Assembly: GCA_025352795.1 (NCBI GenBank)
Contig: JANXSF010000042.1
Location: 1-64,000, forward strand
Origin: Acidobacteriota bacterium
Lineage (GTDB): Bacteria > Acidobacteriota > Terriglobia > Bryobacterales > Bryobacteraceae
DNA length: 64,000 nucleotides
Reading direction: 5' to 3'
The notes beneath the pieces were generated by a model. That model searched no databases. It saw nothing but the letters and a program-made list of their open reading frames with translations, and was not told where the DNA came from. Shown here piece by piece: positions 8,715-17,547 of the stretch; position 1 is the stretch's first letter, and each line of letters opens with the position of its first letter. Position numbers and translations under genes: made by a program.

Positions 8715-10538
8715 ATGCGCTGTCTACTGATCTTTGTCTGCCCACTCGTGCTGTTTGCGCAAAAACAGTTGAAGGAAGAATCTCTGCCCATGGAGCGATT
8801 CTCGGAAATCCATGCGCCCATTCTTCAGCCAAGCAAAACCAATCTGCCGGGCACACTCACTGAAACTATTTCCAAATCACTGCCACCGACGAAGGCGAAT
8901 CACTTGGCAATCGCCAAGCGAAATTTTGTCGATGCGCGTATCTTCGGCAAGATGGAGCGCGACAATATCCCGCATTCCGAACTTGCTTCCGATCTTGAAT
9001 TTCTGCGACGAGTTTCGCTTGACCTTACCGGACGTATTCCATCCCCTCAAGATATTCGTGAGTTCACCGCCAGCAACGATGCCGCCAAGCGGGACAAGCT
9101 GGTTGACAAATTGCTGGCCTCCGATGCCTTTGTGGATAAGTGGAGCTACTTCTTTATGGACCTGTTCCGAGCCAATGGCAAAATGGGCCGTGGGCAGGAC
9201 CTGTTCCACTATTGGATGAAGGAAAACCTGAGTGTGGATCGACCGTATGACGATGTAGTTCGCGACATCATTGCTGCTTCTGCAAAATCGAATCACGTGG
9301 TGGCTGCCTCAAACGTTATCGCTCGGGAACATGTGCAAGGTAAACCCCAGCCAGACGATGGTCATGACATGGGTATGATTCACCAAATGGATACTCACGA
9401 TGAACTGGCAGTGCTGTATAACAAGGTGTTTTTGGGCATCAACACCAGTTGCGTTTCCTGCCATGATGGCAAAAGTCATCTGGAAAAAGTGAACGTCTAT
9501 CTTTCGACGAAGAAGCGCACAGAGTTCTACGGCAACTCGGCATTTTTGGCCAACTCGCGCTACTTAATGTATTGGGAGGACGGTAAACCGCAATCGGGCG
9601 AATTTCTGATTGATGATGGCAACCCTGGTTACGACACCAAGGGCAAAAGTATGATCCGCGTGCCGCGCTTCGGTGGTGCTGGCCAACCGTCGTTTATGTT
9701 GACTGGTGAAAAGCCGCGACCGGGGGTTGAGCCTCGGGTTGAGTTTGGACGCATGCTTACGGCGCATCCGCAGTTCGCGAGGGCCACCGCCAATCTGTTC
9801 TGGGCCAAGCTGATGGGGCAAGGCATTGTGGAACCATTCGACGAATTCGACCTGGCCAGACAAGATCCACACAACGTTCCCAAAGGTTGGGATCTGCAGC
9901 CATCGCACCCTGAATTATTGGAAGACTTAGCTGCCGGGTTCCGAACTCACAATCACAGCTTGAAGTATTTATTTCGCACCATAACGCAATCTTCCGCCTA
10001 TCAGCTTTCCGCTCGTTTCAATGGCGAATGGAAAGATAGTTATTCCAAATACTTTGCCCGGAAATTTGTCCGTCAATTAGGTGCTGAAGAAATCCACGAT
10101 TCCATTGCAACGGCCACCAGTCGTCCAGGAGCTTTCAAACGCGGCAAGGAAAATATGCCCATGGCGATGCAGGTTTCGGGCCCTGCCGGTTCTGGCGATT
10201 CCAAAACATTGCTGGCTGCGTTTGGACAATCGAACCGTAGCAATCCACCGAAAGATCCTACTGGTTCCCCACTGCAACCGTTATTGATGATGCAATCGGG
10301 CGTGGTCAATGATCGGGTGATTGCGGCCAAGGATAGCCGCGTGCAAAGGCTGCTGGATACTTACCCCAGTGACGATGCAAAGGTTGTGGAAGAGCTGTTC
10401 CTGGGTACGCTTTCCCGTTGGCCCAGCGGTGCAGAACAGACCGTGGCCAAAGATGCTATGAAGACGGATCGAAAGCGTGGTGCGGAAAATTTGCAATGGG
10501 CGTTGCTGAACCAAGTGGAATTTCTGTTTAGCTATTAA
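8715..10538 (+). CDS. DUF1549/DUF1553 secreted protein with a haem-type CxxCH
   Basis: The 607-residue protein has a short signal peptide (CPLVLFAQ) and a DUF1549 region at about 70-270 containing the hallmark LRRVSLDLTGRIP. A DUF1553 region follows at about 340-600, with PQFARATANLFWAKLMG, HPELLEDL and a TQSSAYQLS stretch. A CVSCH motif near residue 247 could bind one c-type haem. These proteins are abundant in Planctomycetes and Solibacteres and usually sit next to DUF1501 genes, as here. Their biochemical role is unknown; an extracellular role in degradation of complex material is often suspected. The gap to the next gene is 10 bases. Confidence 0.85.
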   Translation: MRCLLIFVCPLVLFAQKQLKEESLPMERFSEIHAPILQPSKTNLPGTLTETISKSLPPTKANHLAIAKRNFVDARIFGKMERDNIPHSELASDLEFLRRVSLDLTGRIPSPQDIREFTASNDAAKRDKLVDKLLASDAFVDKWSYFFMDLFRANGKMGRGQDLFHYWMKENLSVDRPYDDVVRDIIAASAKSNHVVAASNVIAREHVQGKPQPDDGHDMGMIHQMDTHDELAVLYNKVFLGINTSCVSCHDGKSHLEKVNVYLSTKKRTEFYGNSAFLANSRYLMYWEDGKPQSGEFLIDDGNPGYDTKGKSMIRVPRFGGAGQPSFMLTGEKPRPGVEPRVEFGRMLTAHPQFARATANLFWAKLMGQGIVEPFDEFDLARQDPHNVPKGWDLQPSHPELLEDLAAGFRTHNHSLKYLFRTITQSSAYQLSARFNGEWKDSYSKYFARKFVRQLGAEEIHDSIATATSRPGAFKRGKENMPMAMQVSGPAGSGDSKTLLAAFGQSNRSNPPKDPTGSPLQPLLMMQSGVVNDRVIAAKDSRVQRLLDTYPSDDAKVVEELFLGTLSRWPSGAEQTVAKDAMKTDRKRGAENLQWALLNQVEFLFSY

Positions 10539-10548
10539 AGGGGCAACT

Positions 10549-11943
10549 ATGAAGACAATTGGTGAACTGTTCCCCTCGCGTCGCGAACTATTGGATTGGG
10601 GTGGGCGTGGAATTCTGGGTGCCTCGGCGTTCGGGAATTGGCCGCTGAAGGCAGCAGCTTCGGGTACAAAGGTGAATCCGCGTGGCACGGCTCGCAACGT
10701 GATTTTCTACGAAATTTCCGGGGCCATCAGCCATATTGAATCGTTCGATTTCAAAGAGTCGAAAGGCTTGCCCAAGGATCTGGACATTGTGAAGCAGGCC
10801 AGTGGCGTGCACCTTTCGCAACGCCTGTTTCCACGAACGGCAAAGCATTTGGATAAGCTGGCCATCCTGCGTTCACTGCATAGTCACGAAGAAGTTCATT
10901 TTCGTGGTCAGTATTATCAGCAGACCGGACGACAACTGAATCTTGCATTCGCCAGGGAAATTCCAGCCATTGGATCAGTGATTGCAAGTGAGCTGGATTC
11001 GCGTCGCAGAGCCACCGACACGTTCCCCACTTACCTTTCTTTCTATCTTGAAAAAGGTGCTGCGGGGGCGCTATCTACCGGATTTCTGGAACCTCGTTTT
11101 TCGGTTGTGGACATTAATCCAGAATCAGCGGCCAAGGGCAAGGCGCTGGATCAAAAAGCCATGGAGTTGATTGAAGAACGCTGGCGTTTGCTGAAGGCGT
11201 TGCGTGATGCGCAGGGCAACAAAGCCTCCTTGCTGGGTAAATCAATGGCTGGTTACGAAGACTATTACGATACAGCTCATCGTCTACTGAGTGATGCCCG
11301 TTGGCCTGCTGCATTTAACATTCCGGAAGCAGATCGAAAACGCTACGGCAACAATCCAGTGGGCATGTCGGCAATTCTGGCGCGCAATGTTTTAGCTGCC
11401 GATGGGGGAGCGCATTACATTCACATTTGCCACCCCGGTTGGGATCATCACGTGCAGATTTGGGATAAGAAGGCACCTTCAAACCACTACAAATTGTGTG
11501 ATGAATTTGACCCGGCCTTTTCCAGTTTGCTGGAGGATTTGGCGGCCACCCCATCGAAGATGGACCCTACCCGCACACTGTTGGATGAAACGCTGGTGGT
11601 CTGCATGGGTGAATTCGGTCGCACTGTAGGAGCACTCAACAACATGGATGGTCGTGACCATCACAACAAGTGTTACCCGGCCATGTTCGCAGGCGCGGGA
11701 GTAAAAGGCGGCCGCGTGCTGGGCGCGTCTGATAAAGATGGTGCCTTGTGCGTGGATACCGGCTGGCATCGCAAAGAACAACCGCGTATGGAAAACGTTC
11801 TGGCCACCATGATGTCGGCATTGGGCATTGACTGGACGAAGGAAATCCGCAACACACCATCCGGACGGACCTTTGCCTATGTGGATCCGCTTGGCCCCAA
11901 TGGATACATTCCCACTGATGAGATTTCGTCTATTTACGGTTAG
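10549..11943 (+). CDS. DUF1501 family secreted protein
   Basis: The 464-residue protein begins with a twin-arginine-like stretch (PSRRELLDWGGRG), suggesting Tat export. It has DUF1501 landmarks: RNVIFYEISGAISH, a late CMGEFGRT and DHHNKCYPAMFAGAGVKGG. These resemble the metal-binding pattern of the alkaline phosphatase/sulfatase superfamily. The start ATG is preceded by AGGGG. It follows the DUF1549 gene by 10 bases and overlaps the FGE-like gene by 26 bases, so translation is probably coupled. Substrate and reaction are unknown. Confidence 0.85.
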   Translation: MKTIGELFPSRRELLDWGGRGILGASAFGNWPLKAAASGTKVNPRGTARNVIFYEISGAISHIESFDFKESKGLPKDLDIVKQASGVHLSQRLFPRTAKHLDKLAILRSLHSHEEVHFRGQYYQQTGRQLNLAFAREIPAIGSVIASELDSRRRATDTFPTYLSFYLEKGAAGALSTGFLEPRFSVVDINPESAAKGKALDQKAMELIEERWRLLKALRDAQGNKASLLGKSMAGYEDYYDTAHRLLSDARWPAAFNIPEADRKRYGNNPVGMSAILARNVLAADGGAHYIHICHPGWDHHVQIWDKKAPSNHYKLCDEFDPAFSSLLEDLAATPSKMDPTRTLLDETLVVCMGEFGRTVGALNNMDGRDHHNKCYPAMFAGAGVKGGRVLGASDKDGALCVDTGWHRKEQPRMENVLATMMSALGIDWTKEIRNTPSGRTFAYVDPLGPNGYIPTDEISSIYG

Positions 11944-12688
11944 TGTTTTAGTCGCCTGCTGCCTTACCGCTGCTGAACCGGGAATGGTTTTCATTCCTGG
12001 TGGAGAATTTCTGCGCGGTCGATCCCACACGTTGCCAGATGACGGATTGCAATGGGTGCCCGATCTGGTGAAGGACGATCAGCCAGTGAAGCTGATCCAA
12101 GTGGCACCGTTCTACATGGACACGCATGAAGTGACCAACGTTGATTATGCCCGATTCGTAAAAGTTACCAATCATAGGGCACCGTACAATTGGCCTGAAG
12201 GTAAACTGCCTGTTGGGAAAGAAAAGTTCCCGGTAAGTGGAGTCAGTTGGAACGATGCGGAAGCCTATGCCAAGTGGGCGGGCAAGCGCTTGCCCAGCGA
12301 AGCGGAATGGGAACGCGCATGCCGCGGCCTGACGGAAAAAGCGAAGTATCCGTGGGGTGAAAAAGCACCCACCGATAAGGATGCAAGGTTCGGGGTAATG
12401 AGCGGTCCACAGGAAACCGGTAAGTGCGCAGCCAACAGCTTCGGACTGTACGATATGGCAGGAAATGTGTGGGAATGGACGGCGGATTGGTATGATCGTG
12501 ATTACTATCAGAAGGCTGTTGCAGAAAATCCTAAGGGGCCGGATACGGGACAATATAAAGTATTGCGTGGCGGTTCGTGGGCTGATGTGCCGAAGTATTT
12601 GACTTGTGCCTACCGCAGTTGGGCACGGTCGGCAGAACGCAGCCCGAATATTGGATTTCGTTGTGCAAAAGACTTCGGCAGGAAATAG
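11918..12688 (+). CDS. FGE-sulfatase (SUMF1/EgtB/PvdO) family protein
   Basis: The ATG at 11918 gives a signal peptide ending near TAAEPG, directly followed by the family opening [14 protein letters not shown]. Further landmarks are [53 protein letters not shown] and the closing IGFRCAKD, over 256 residues. In true formylglycine-generating enzymes a pair of copper-binding cysteines lies just before the closing motif. Only one, in [12 protein letters not shown], is visible here, so sulfatase activation is doubtful. The gene overlaps the DUF1501 gene by 26 bases and the pseudouridine synthase start by 26 bases. Confidence 0.85.
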   Translation: MRFRLFTVSVLVACCLTAAEPGMVFIPGGEFLRGRSHTLPDDGLQWVPDLVKDDQPVKLIQVAPFYMDTHEVTNVDYARFVKVTNHRAPYNWPEGKLPVGKEKFPVSGVSWNDAEAYAKWAGKRLPSEAEWERACRGLTEKAKYPWGEKAPTDKDARFGVMSGPQETGKCAANSFGLYDMAGNVWEWTADWYDRDYYQKAVAENPKGPDTGQYKVLRGGSWADVPKYLTCAYRSWARSAERSPNIGFRCAKDFGRK

Positions 12689-13241
12689 GAATCATATTCT
12701 CTTTTACAAACCATACGGCGTGCTAACCCAATTCACCGGCGATCCCGGCGAAAAGACGCTGAAAGATTTCATCAACATTCCCTACGTCTATCCAGTCGGT
12801 CGTCTGGACAAGGATAGTGAAGGCCTTGTGCTGCTTACCGACGATGGCGTGGTGCAGTATCGGCTGAGCCATCCCAAGTTCGACAAAGACAAGACCTATT
12901 GGGTGCAAGTGGAAGGGGCCATGACTGAGGAGGCCCTGGACAACCTGCGTCGGGGAATCGCCATTCAGGATTACGTCACCAAAACGGCTAAAGCGAAGTT
13001 GATTGATGAACCCAACGTGCCACCACGCGAGCCGCCCATTCGATTTCGGAAGGATATCCCGACAAGTTGGATTGAAATCACGATCACGGAAGGGAAGAAT
13101 CGACAAGTGCGCCGCATGACGGCAGCAGTAGGGTTCCCGACGTTGCGACTGATCCGCATCGCCATTGGCCAACTGCGTCTGGACGGTCTGGCTCCAGGGG
13201 AGTGGCGTATGCTGACACCCAGTGAAATGTCGCGGTTGTAG
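12663..13241 (+). CDS. 23S rRNA pseudouridine synthase, RluE/RsuA family
   Basis: The protein has the small catalytic domain of the RsuA/RluE branch without an S4 domain. Landmarks are [13 protein letters not shown], the catalytic motif [14 protein letters not shown] with its Asp, and [15 protein letters not shown], ending in [14 protein letters not shown]. It converts a uridine in large-subunit rRNA to pseudouridine; RluE is the closest match in length and lack of S4. The start is uncertain. GTG at 12663 gives 192 residues and a 26-base overlap with the FGE-like gene; an earlier GTG at 12606 would add 19 residues of poor similarity. Confidence 0.85.
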   Translation: MQKTSAGNRNHILFYKPYGVLTQFTGDPGEKTLKDFINIPYVYPVGRLDKDSEGLVLLTDDGVVQYRLSHPKFDKDKTYWVQVEGAMTEEALDNLRRGIAIQDYVTKTAKAKLIDEPNVPPREPPIRFRKDIPTSWIEITITEGKNRQVRRMTAAVGFPTLRLIRIAIGQLRLDGLAPGEWRMLTPSEMSRL

Positions 13242-13267
13242 GGGCGGCGAAGTTCGTTGCAACTACA

Positions 13268-13531
13268 ATGAGAAGAATGAAGAGCAAGACGAGTAAGAAT
13301 CTTTCCTATTCGGTTTTCTACGAACAAGCTCCTGATGGCGGTTACGTAGCATACGTTCCGATTCTGCCCGGTTGTCACACGCAAGGTGAAACCCTGGAAG
13401 AGGCGGAACTAAGTATCAAAGAGGCAATCGAGTTGTATTTGGAAAGTTTGGCGGCTCACGGAGAAACCATTCCAGAAGAGGGGCGGTCCTTTCAAGGAAG
13501 GGTAGTTGTTCCGGTGTCTATCCCTGCTTGA
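13268..13531 (+). CDS. hicB: HicB family antitoxin
   Basis: The 87-residue protein has the HicB partial RNase H fold: FYEQAPDGGYVAYVPILPG, CHTQGETLEEA and IKEAIELYLESL. It ends in a short basic-poor tail without an obvious helix-turn-helix or ribbon-helix-helix DNA-binding part. HicB neutralises the HicA mRNA interferase. The order here is hicB then hicA, the reverse of the classic hicAB arrangement. The downstream hicA starts three bases after this stop but is broken, so this antitoxin seems to be an orphan survivor. Confidence 0.85.
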   Translation: MRRMKSKTSKNLSYSVFYEQAPDGGYVAYVPILPGCHTQGETLEEAELSIKEAIELYLESLAAHGETIPEEGRSFQGRVVVPVSIPA

Positions 13532-13534
13532 TCT

Positions 13535-13751
13535 ATGGCAAAGTTGCCCTCATTAAGTGCACGGAAAGTTGTACGGGCACTTAAGCGTGCCGGATTCAAC
13601 AAAGGGGGAGCCATCTGGTATTGATTCACCTGAGACGAAGGACAGGACCGTAGTCCCAATTCATTCCGGTCGAACCATTAGTGAACCACTTCTACGTGCA
13701 ATTATTCGGGACGCAAGCCTTACCGTTTACGATTTTCTGGAGTTACTTTGA
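13535..13751 (+). pseudogene. hicA: Frameshifted hicA toxin remnant
   Basis: Pieces of a HicA mRNA interferase lie in three successive frames. The frame from ATG 13535 gives MAKLPSLSARKVVRALKRAG and F. A second frame near 13606-13630 gives the catalytic GSH and LVLIH. A third frame to the stop at 13751 gives TKDRTVVPIHSG and then LLRAIIRDASLTVYDFLELL. Only 8 bases lie between the GF and GSH codons, where roughly 18 would be usual, which fits a small deletion. No single frame encodes a toxin; the 5' frame stops at TGA about 29 codons in. Either decay or sequence error would produce this. Confidence 0.85.
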
Positions 13752-14033
13752 ACTTCTGAATGCTTATTACCTGCAAGGCGTGTCCTTCTTTTATTCTGTA
13801 GGGATCTGGAGGATTCATCGAATTCGAGTCAGCCTGAAAGAGCGGAATGTTGACTAACCTGAATATAAAATCGCTCCCAATTGAGTTCCCTGGCCATCTT
13901 TTCAAGGCTTGAAACGATCATAGAGCGACAGCATTGTTCACATTTAGGGGAGGTCAGGCAGGATGCCTATCCCACTTAATGTTAACGTCAATCGCCCAAA
14001 CTGCCGATCTGTGATCAGGATAAATGATCAGCA

Positions 14034-15572
14034 ATGGCTGCGGATACACATCGTGCGAGTTGGTGGAAGCCGTCGATGACGGACTATTTCTTCCTTGCAG
14101 TAATGGCTTGGAGTTTCCTTGCCAGCCCCAATGGTTGGGCTCGATTCCTTCTTGATGGCGATGTCTTCATGCACACCCGCCTGGGTCAACGGATGATCGA
14201 AACCGGCGCAGTGGCTACTACCGATCCCGCTTCATTCGCCATGCCTAGCGGTTCCACCTGGTATGCCTTTGAATGGCTCACCGAAATCCTGTATGCCGTT
14301 CTTGCCATGCGCTCCGGGATGGGGGCTATCGCGCTGCTTTCAGGAACGCTGGTGGGACTCACAATTGCACTGCTCTATTTCGATACCTTGCGGCGCGGCG
14401 GACATCCCCTGATCACCACTTTCCTTATCCTACTTGCTACCAACGCCCTCAACATCAACTTCCATGCGCGTCCTGTGCTGTTCACTTACTTGTTTCTGGT
14501 AATCAGCATGATTTTGCTGACTCGCGATCAGGAATCGCCCAGTTGGACTGTATGGCTGCTACCTTTTCTGGTTGTCTTGTGGGTGAACTTGCACCCTGGA
14601 GTTGCCGTACTGTTTCCATTGATCGCGATTCTGGGAATCAGTTGCGGCACTTGGCAAGGCTTTGTGCGATACGCCGGGCTGGGAGTGGCTTGCGCTGTAG
14701 CGACGCTGTTCAATCCCTACGGAATTGGGCTGCACAAGCATCTGGCAGCGACGCTTTCCTCGGAATGGATTCTGAACAATGCCATTGAATATAAATCCCC
14801 AGAATTCCGTGGGGAATTCATGTTTTGCTTTGCGATTCTCTTCCTGCTAGGCATCGCGTCCATTGGATTATTTTTACGCCAACGGAAGTACACCGAATCG
14901 TTATGGATTCTGTTCCTGGCCTACAGCACGCTAGTTTCACGACGTCATGGAGCAATTTTCCTACTAGTGGTAACGCCACTTGTGGTGATCCAGCTCAGTG
15001 CCTTATGGAACGAGTTTGTTGCGGGAAAAGGCAAGAAATCTGCTGCTGGAATCCTTGACAGCCTGTGGCGCGGTGTGGCCTTCGCTCCTACAATATGGCT
15101 ACCGATTTTTGCGTCAGTGATCGTGATATTCAACCCCATCCCGATTGACGGCAAGCCTTCCTCTGAGATTTACCCCACCGGTGTGGTGGAACATAATCGC
15201 GACCTGGTGCAACGATCGCGCACCTTCACAACCGAACAGTGGGCCGATTTTCTTTACTACATCAACTACCCCAAACAGAAGGTCTTCATGGACCCTCGTC
15301 ACGATCTTTACGCAGCCAAGCTGGGCGATGATTATCTGCAAATTCTCAGCGGCACTCCATCCTGGAAGAAGCTAACCGAACGCTATGGCATTGACCTGAT
15401 GCTGGTCAAGCCCGGGATGACTTTGGTCAGCCTGCTGAGTTCCGATCCTGACTGGGAAAAAGTGGACGAAGATAAAGTTGCCATTCTGTACCGTAAACGC
15501 CAAGCCAGTGTTATGATTCAGTCGAATGAAATTCGCACTGCTTCTACTCTTACTGCTGCCCACACTCGCTAG
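14034..15572 (+). CDS. Polytopic membrane protein, possible GT-C-like glycosyltransferase
   Basis: The 512-residue protein has about 10 hydrophobic segments and a periplasmic C-terminal domain of about 120 residues. Near the N-terminus GDVFMHTRLGQRMIETG and then DPASF resemble the first-loop acidic motif of GT-C type lipid-linked sugar transferases and related acidobacterial membrane proteins. No specific substrate is indicated. The ATG at 14034 is chosen because it leaves a short cytoplasmic N-terminus before the first helix. The 282 bases upstream, after the hicA remnant, hold no other gene that I can see. Its end overlaps the ceramidase-like gene by 47 bases. Confidence 0.6.
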   Translation: MAADTHRASWWKPSMTDYFFLAVMAWSFLASPNGWARFLLDGDVFMHTRLGQRMIETGAVATTDPASFAMPSGSTWYAFEWLTEILYAVLAMRSGMGAIALLSGTLVGLTIALLYFDTLRRGGHPLITTFLILLATNALNINFHARPVLFTYLFLVISMILLTRDQESPSWTVWLLPFLVVLWVNLHPGVAVLFPLIAILGISCGTWQGFVRYAGLGVACAVATLFNPYGIGLHKHLAATLSSEWILNNAIEYKSPEFRGEFMFCFAILFLLGIASIGLFLRQRKYTESLWILFLAYSTLVSRRHGAIFLLVVTPLVVIQLSALWNEFVAGKGKKSAAGILDSLWRGVAFAPTIWLPIFASVIVIFNPIPIDGKPSSEIYPTGVVEHNRDLVQRSRTFTTEQWADFLYYINYPKQKVFMDPRHDLYAAKLGDDYLQILSGTPSWKKLTERYGIDLMLVKPGMTLVSLLSSDPDWEKVDEDKVAILYRKRQASVMIQSNEIRTASTLTAAHTR

Positions 15573-16872
15573 CGCCAAATCGTGGAAAGTCGGTCTGGCC
15601 TCGGTGGACATCTCGCCTACCGAACCGATTTATCTCAACGGCTATGGGAATCGCACCCACCCATCCACTGGTGTGAAGCAGCAACTTTGGGCCAAGGCCA
15701 TTGCTTTGGAAGACAACAAGAGGCAGCGAGTGGTGATTGTCACAACCGATCTGCTGGGCATTCCCGGTGCCGTTTCCGACGTCATTGCTGCGCGCGTTGC
15801 CAAGCAGTACGGCCTCAAGCGAAGCCAGTTACTGCTGAACTCCTCGCACACGCACGGAGCCCCCATGGTGGAAGGCAATCTGGGCACCATGTTCGCACTC
15901 ACCCCCGCCGAGCGGCTGGCCATCCACAACTACACCGAACGCCTGAAAGATCAAATCGTGAATGCAGTGGACCGCGCGTTGGCCGATCTGAAACCTGCCC
16001 AACTGGCCCTGGGCCATGGCAAAGCCACTTTCGCCATCAATCGCAGAGTTCTTTCGAAAGACGGCACCTATATCATTGGCACCAACCCCAATGGCCCAGT
16101 GGATCACGACGTCCCGGTGCTGCGCATTTCCTCACCCGATGGCAAACTGCTCGCCGCATTGTTCGGCTACACCTGCCACAACACCACCATGGGCGGCGAT
16201 ATTTACGAGGTCCATGGCGACTACGCCGGTTATGCACAACTGGCATTTGAAAAGGAGCATCCCGGAGTGCAGGCCATGTTCTATCTGCTGTGTGGAGGGG
16301 ATCAAAACCCCAGCCCACGCGGCAAATTTGAGCTGGCTGAAAAGTATGGCAATGAGTTGGCTGCGGCAGCATCCGCAGTGATCACTGGCAAAATGCAACC
16401 GTTAACGGGACCACTGCGCACGGCCTTCCGAATGACTGACCTCAACTTAAAACTGCATTCCAGAGAGCAGTTTGAAGAGGAGTTAAAAGATAAAATTCCG
16501 GCCAAGGTACGTCGTGCGGAATCTATGTTATCGCTCTACAATCAGCAGCGTCCCATGCGCAGCGTGCCGTATCCGGTGCAAGCCATCCGCTTCGGCAAGC
16601 AGTGGACTCTAGTGGCCCTGGGCGGTGAAGTTGTGATTGATTACCAACTGCGCATCAAAAAAGAATTTCCCGGCGAGGATACCACTGTTGCCGGCTATTC
16701 CAACGATGTGATGTGTTACATTCCATCCCTTCGCGTTCTGAAAGAGGGCGGCTACGAAGCAGATTCCAGCATGATTTACTACGGCAAGCCAGGGCCATTT
16801 GCCGAATCTGTTGAAGAACAATTGATGGCCACGGTGGATAAGGTGATGCGGGATGTTGGTCGAAATAAATGA
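15526..16872 (+). CDS. Neutral/alkaline ceramidase N-terminal domain hydrolase
   Basis: The 448-residue secreted protein (signal peptide ending ASAKS near residue 19) has the opening typical of the neutral/alkaline non-lysosomal ceramidase N-terminal family. The landmarks are VGLASVDISPTEPIYLNGYG, VIVTTDLLGIP and the metal-binding SSHTHGAP, followed by FGYTCHNTTMGG and CGGDQNPSP. Family members hydrolyse amide bonds with zinc. The short form lacking the C-terminal domain is common in Acidobacteriota and Planctomycetes and may act on other amides. It overlaps the membrane protein gene by 47 bases, and its stop overlaps the pxpA start as ATGA. Confidence 0.8.
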   Translation: MKFALLLLLLLPTLASAKSWKVGLASVDISPTEPIYLNGYGNRTHPSTGVKQQLWAKAIALEDNKRQRVVIVTTDLLGIPGAVSDVIAARVAKQYGLKRSQLLLNSSHTHGAPMVEGNLGTMFALTPAERLAIHNYTERLKDQIVNAVDRALADLKPAQLALGHGKATFAINRRVLSKDGTYIIGTNPNGPVDHDVPVLRISSPDGKLLAALFGYTCHNTTMGGDIYEVHGDYAGYAQLAFEKEHPGVQAMFYLLCGGDQNPSPRGKFELAEKYGNELAAAASAVITGKMQPLTGPLRTAFRMTDLNLKLHSREQFEEELKDKIPAKVRRAESMLSLYNQQRPMRSVPYPVQAIRFGKQWTLVALGGEVVIDYQLRIKKEFPGEDTTVAGYSNDVMCYIPSLRVLKEGGYEADSSMIYYGKPGPFAESVEEQLMATVDKVMRDVGRNK

Positions 16873-17543
16873 TGGACATTAATTGCGATATCGGCGAATT
16901 GGTGGAACTGATTGAAGACGGATCGCAGGAAGCGCTAATGCCGTTTCTGACGTCGGTAAACATTGCTTGCGGCGGTCATGCGGGGGGTAGCCGGATGATG
17001 CAGATCTCGGTAGACCAGGCAATGCAGTATGGGTTGAAGATTGGCGCGCATCCAGGATATGCAGACGCTGCAAACTTCGGACGGCTGGAACTGGACATGC
17101 CCTTCCCTGCCGTGGAGCAGATCGTCTACGAACAGATTTGCGCCTTGGCCGCAGTGACGAAACATATTTCCCACGTGAAGCCGCACGGTGCTTTGTATAA
17201 CCAGGCGGTGAAGAATCAGGGATTGGCGCAAGCCATTGCCCGTGGGACAGCGCGCTTCAGTCGGGAAGTTACTCTGGTTGGGCTGGCCGGTTCACAGATG
17301 CTGGTTGTCTTTCAAGAGGAAGGATTTAGAGTGGCCGCTGAGGCCTTTGCCGATAGGCGTTATGAAATAGATGGTACTTTGCGATCAAGAAAATTTGCTG
17401 ATGCTTTGATTCTGGATCCTGAAGAGGCAGCACGCCAGGCGGTGCGGATCTCACAGTCGAAAATGGCCGATACGATTTGTATTCACAGCGATACTCCGGA
17501 TGCCTTGGCGATTGCGACTGCTGTCGCCAAGGCACTGCGGTGA
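16869..17543 (+). CDS. pxpA: 5-oxoprolinase subunit A (LamB/YcsF family)
   Basis: PxpA works with PxpB and PxpC to hydrolyse 5-oxoproline (pyroglutamate) to glutamate at the cost of ATP. The product shows the LamB/YcsF pattern: MDINCDIGE at the N-terminus, NIACGGHAGG, GAHPGYAD and HVKPHGALYNQ, with a closing DTICIHSDTP. At 224 residues it is somewhat shorter than the usual 245-255. The usual partners pxpB and pxpC are not in the window. The start overlaps the upstream stop by four bases, implying coupled translation with the ceramidase-like gene. Confidence 0.9.
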   Translation: MMDINCDIGELVELIEDGSQEALMPFLTSVNIACGGHAGGSRMMQISVDQAMQYGLKIGAHPGYADAANFGRLELDMPFPAVEQIVYEQICALAAVTKHISHVKPHGALYNQAVKNQGLAQAIARGTARFSREVTLVGLAGSQMLVVFQEEGFRVAAEAFADRRYEIDGTLRSRKFADALILDPEEAARQAVRISQSKMADTICIHSDTPDALAIATAVAKALR

Positions 17544-17547
17544 GACC

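Noticed and set aside
11479-12030. Minus-strand frame of about 183 codons opposite DUF1501 and the FGE-like gene
   Set aside because: It is antisense to two conserved genes and has no recognised domain or signal.
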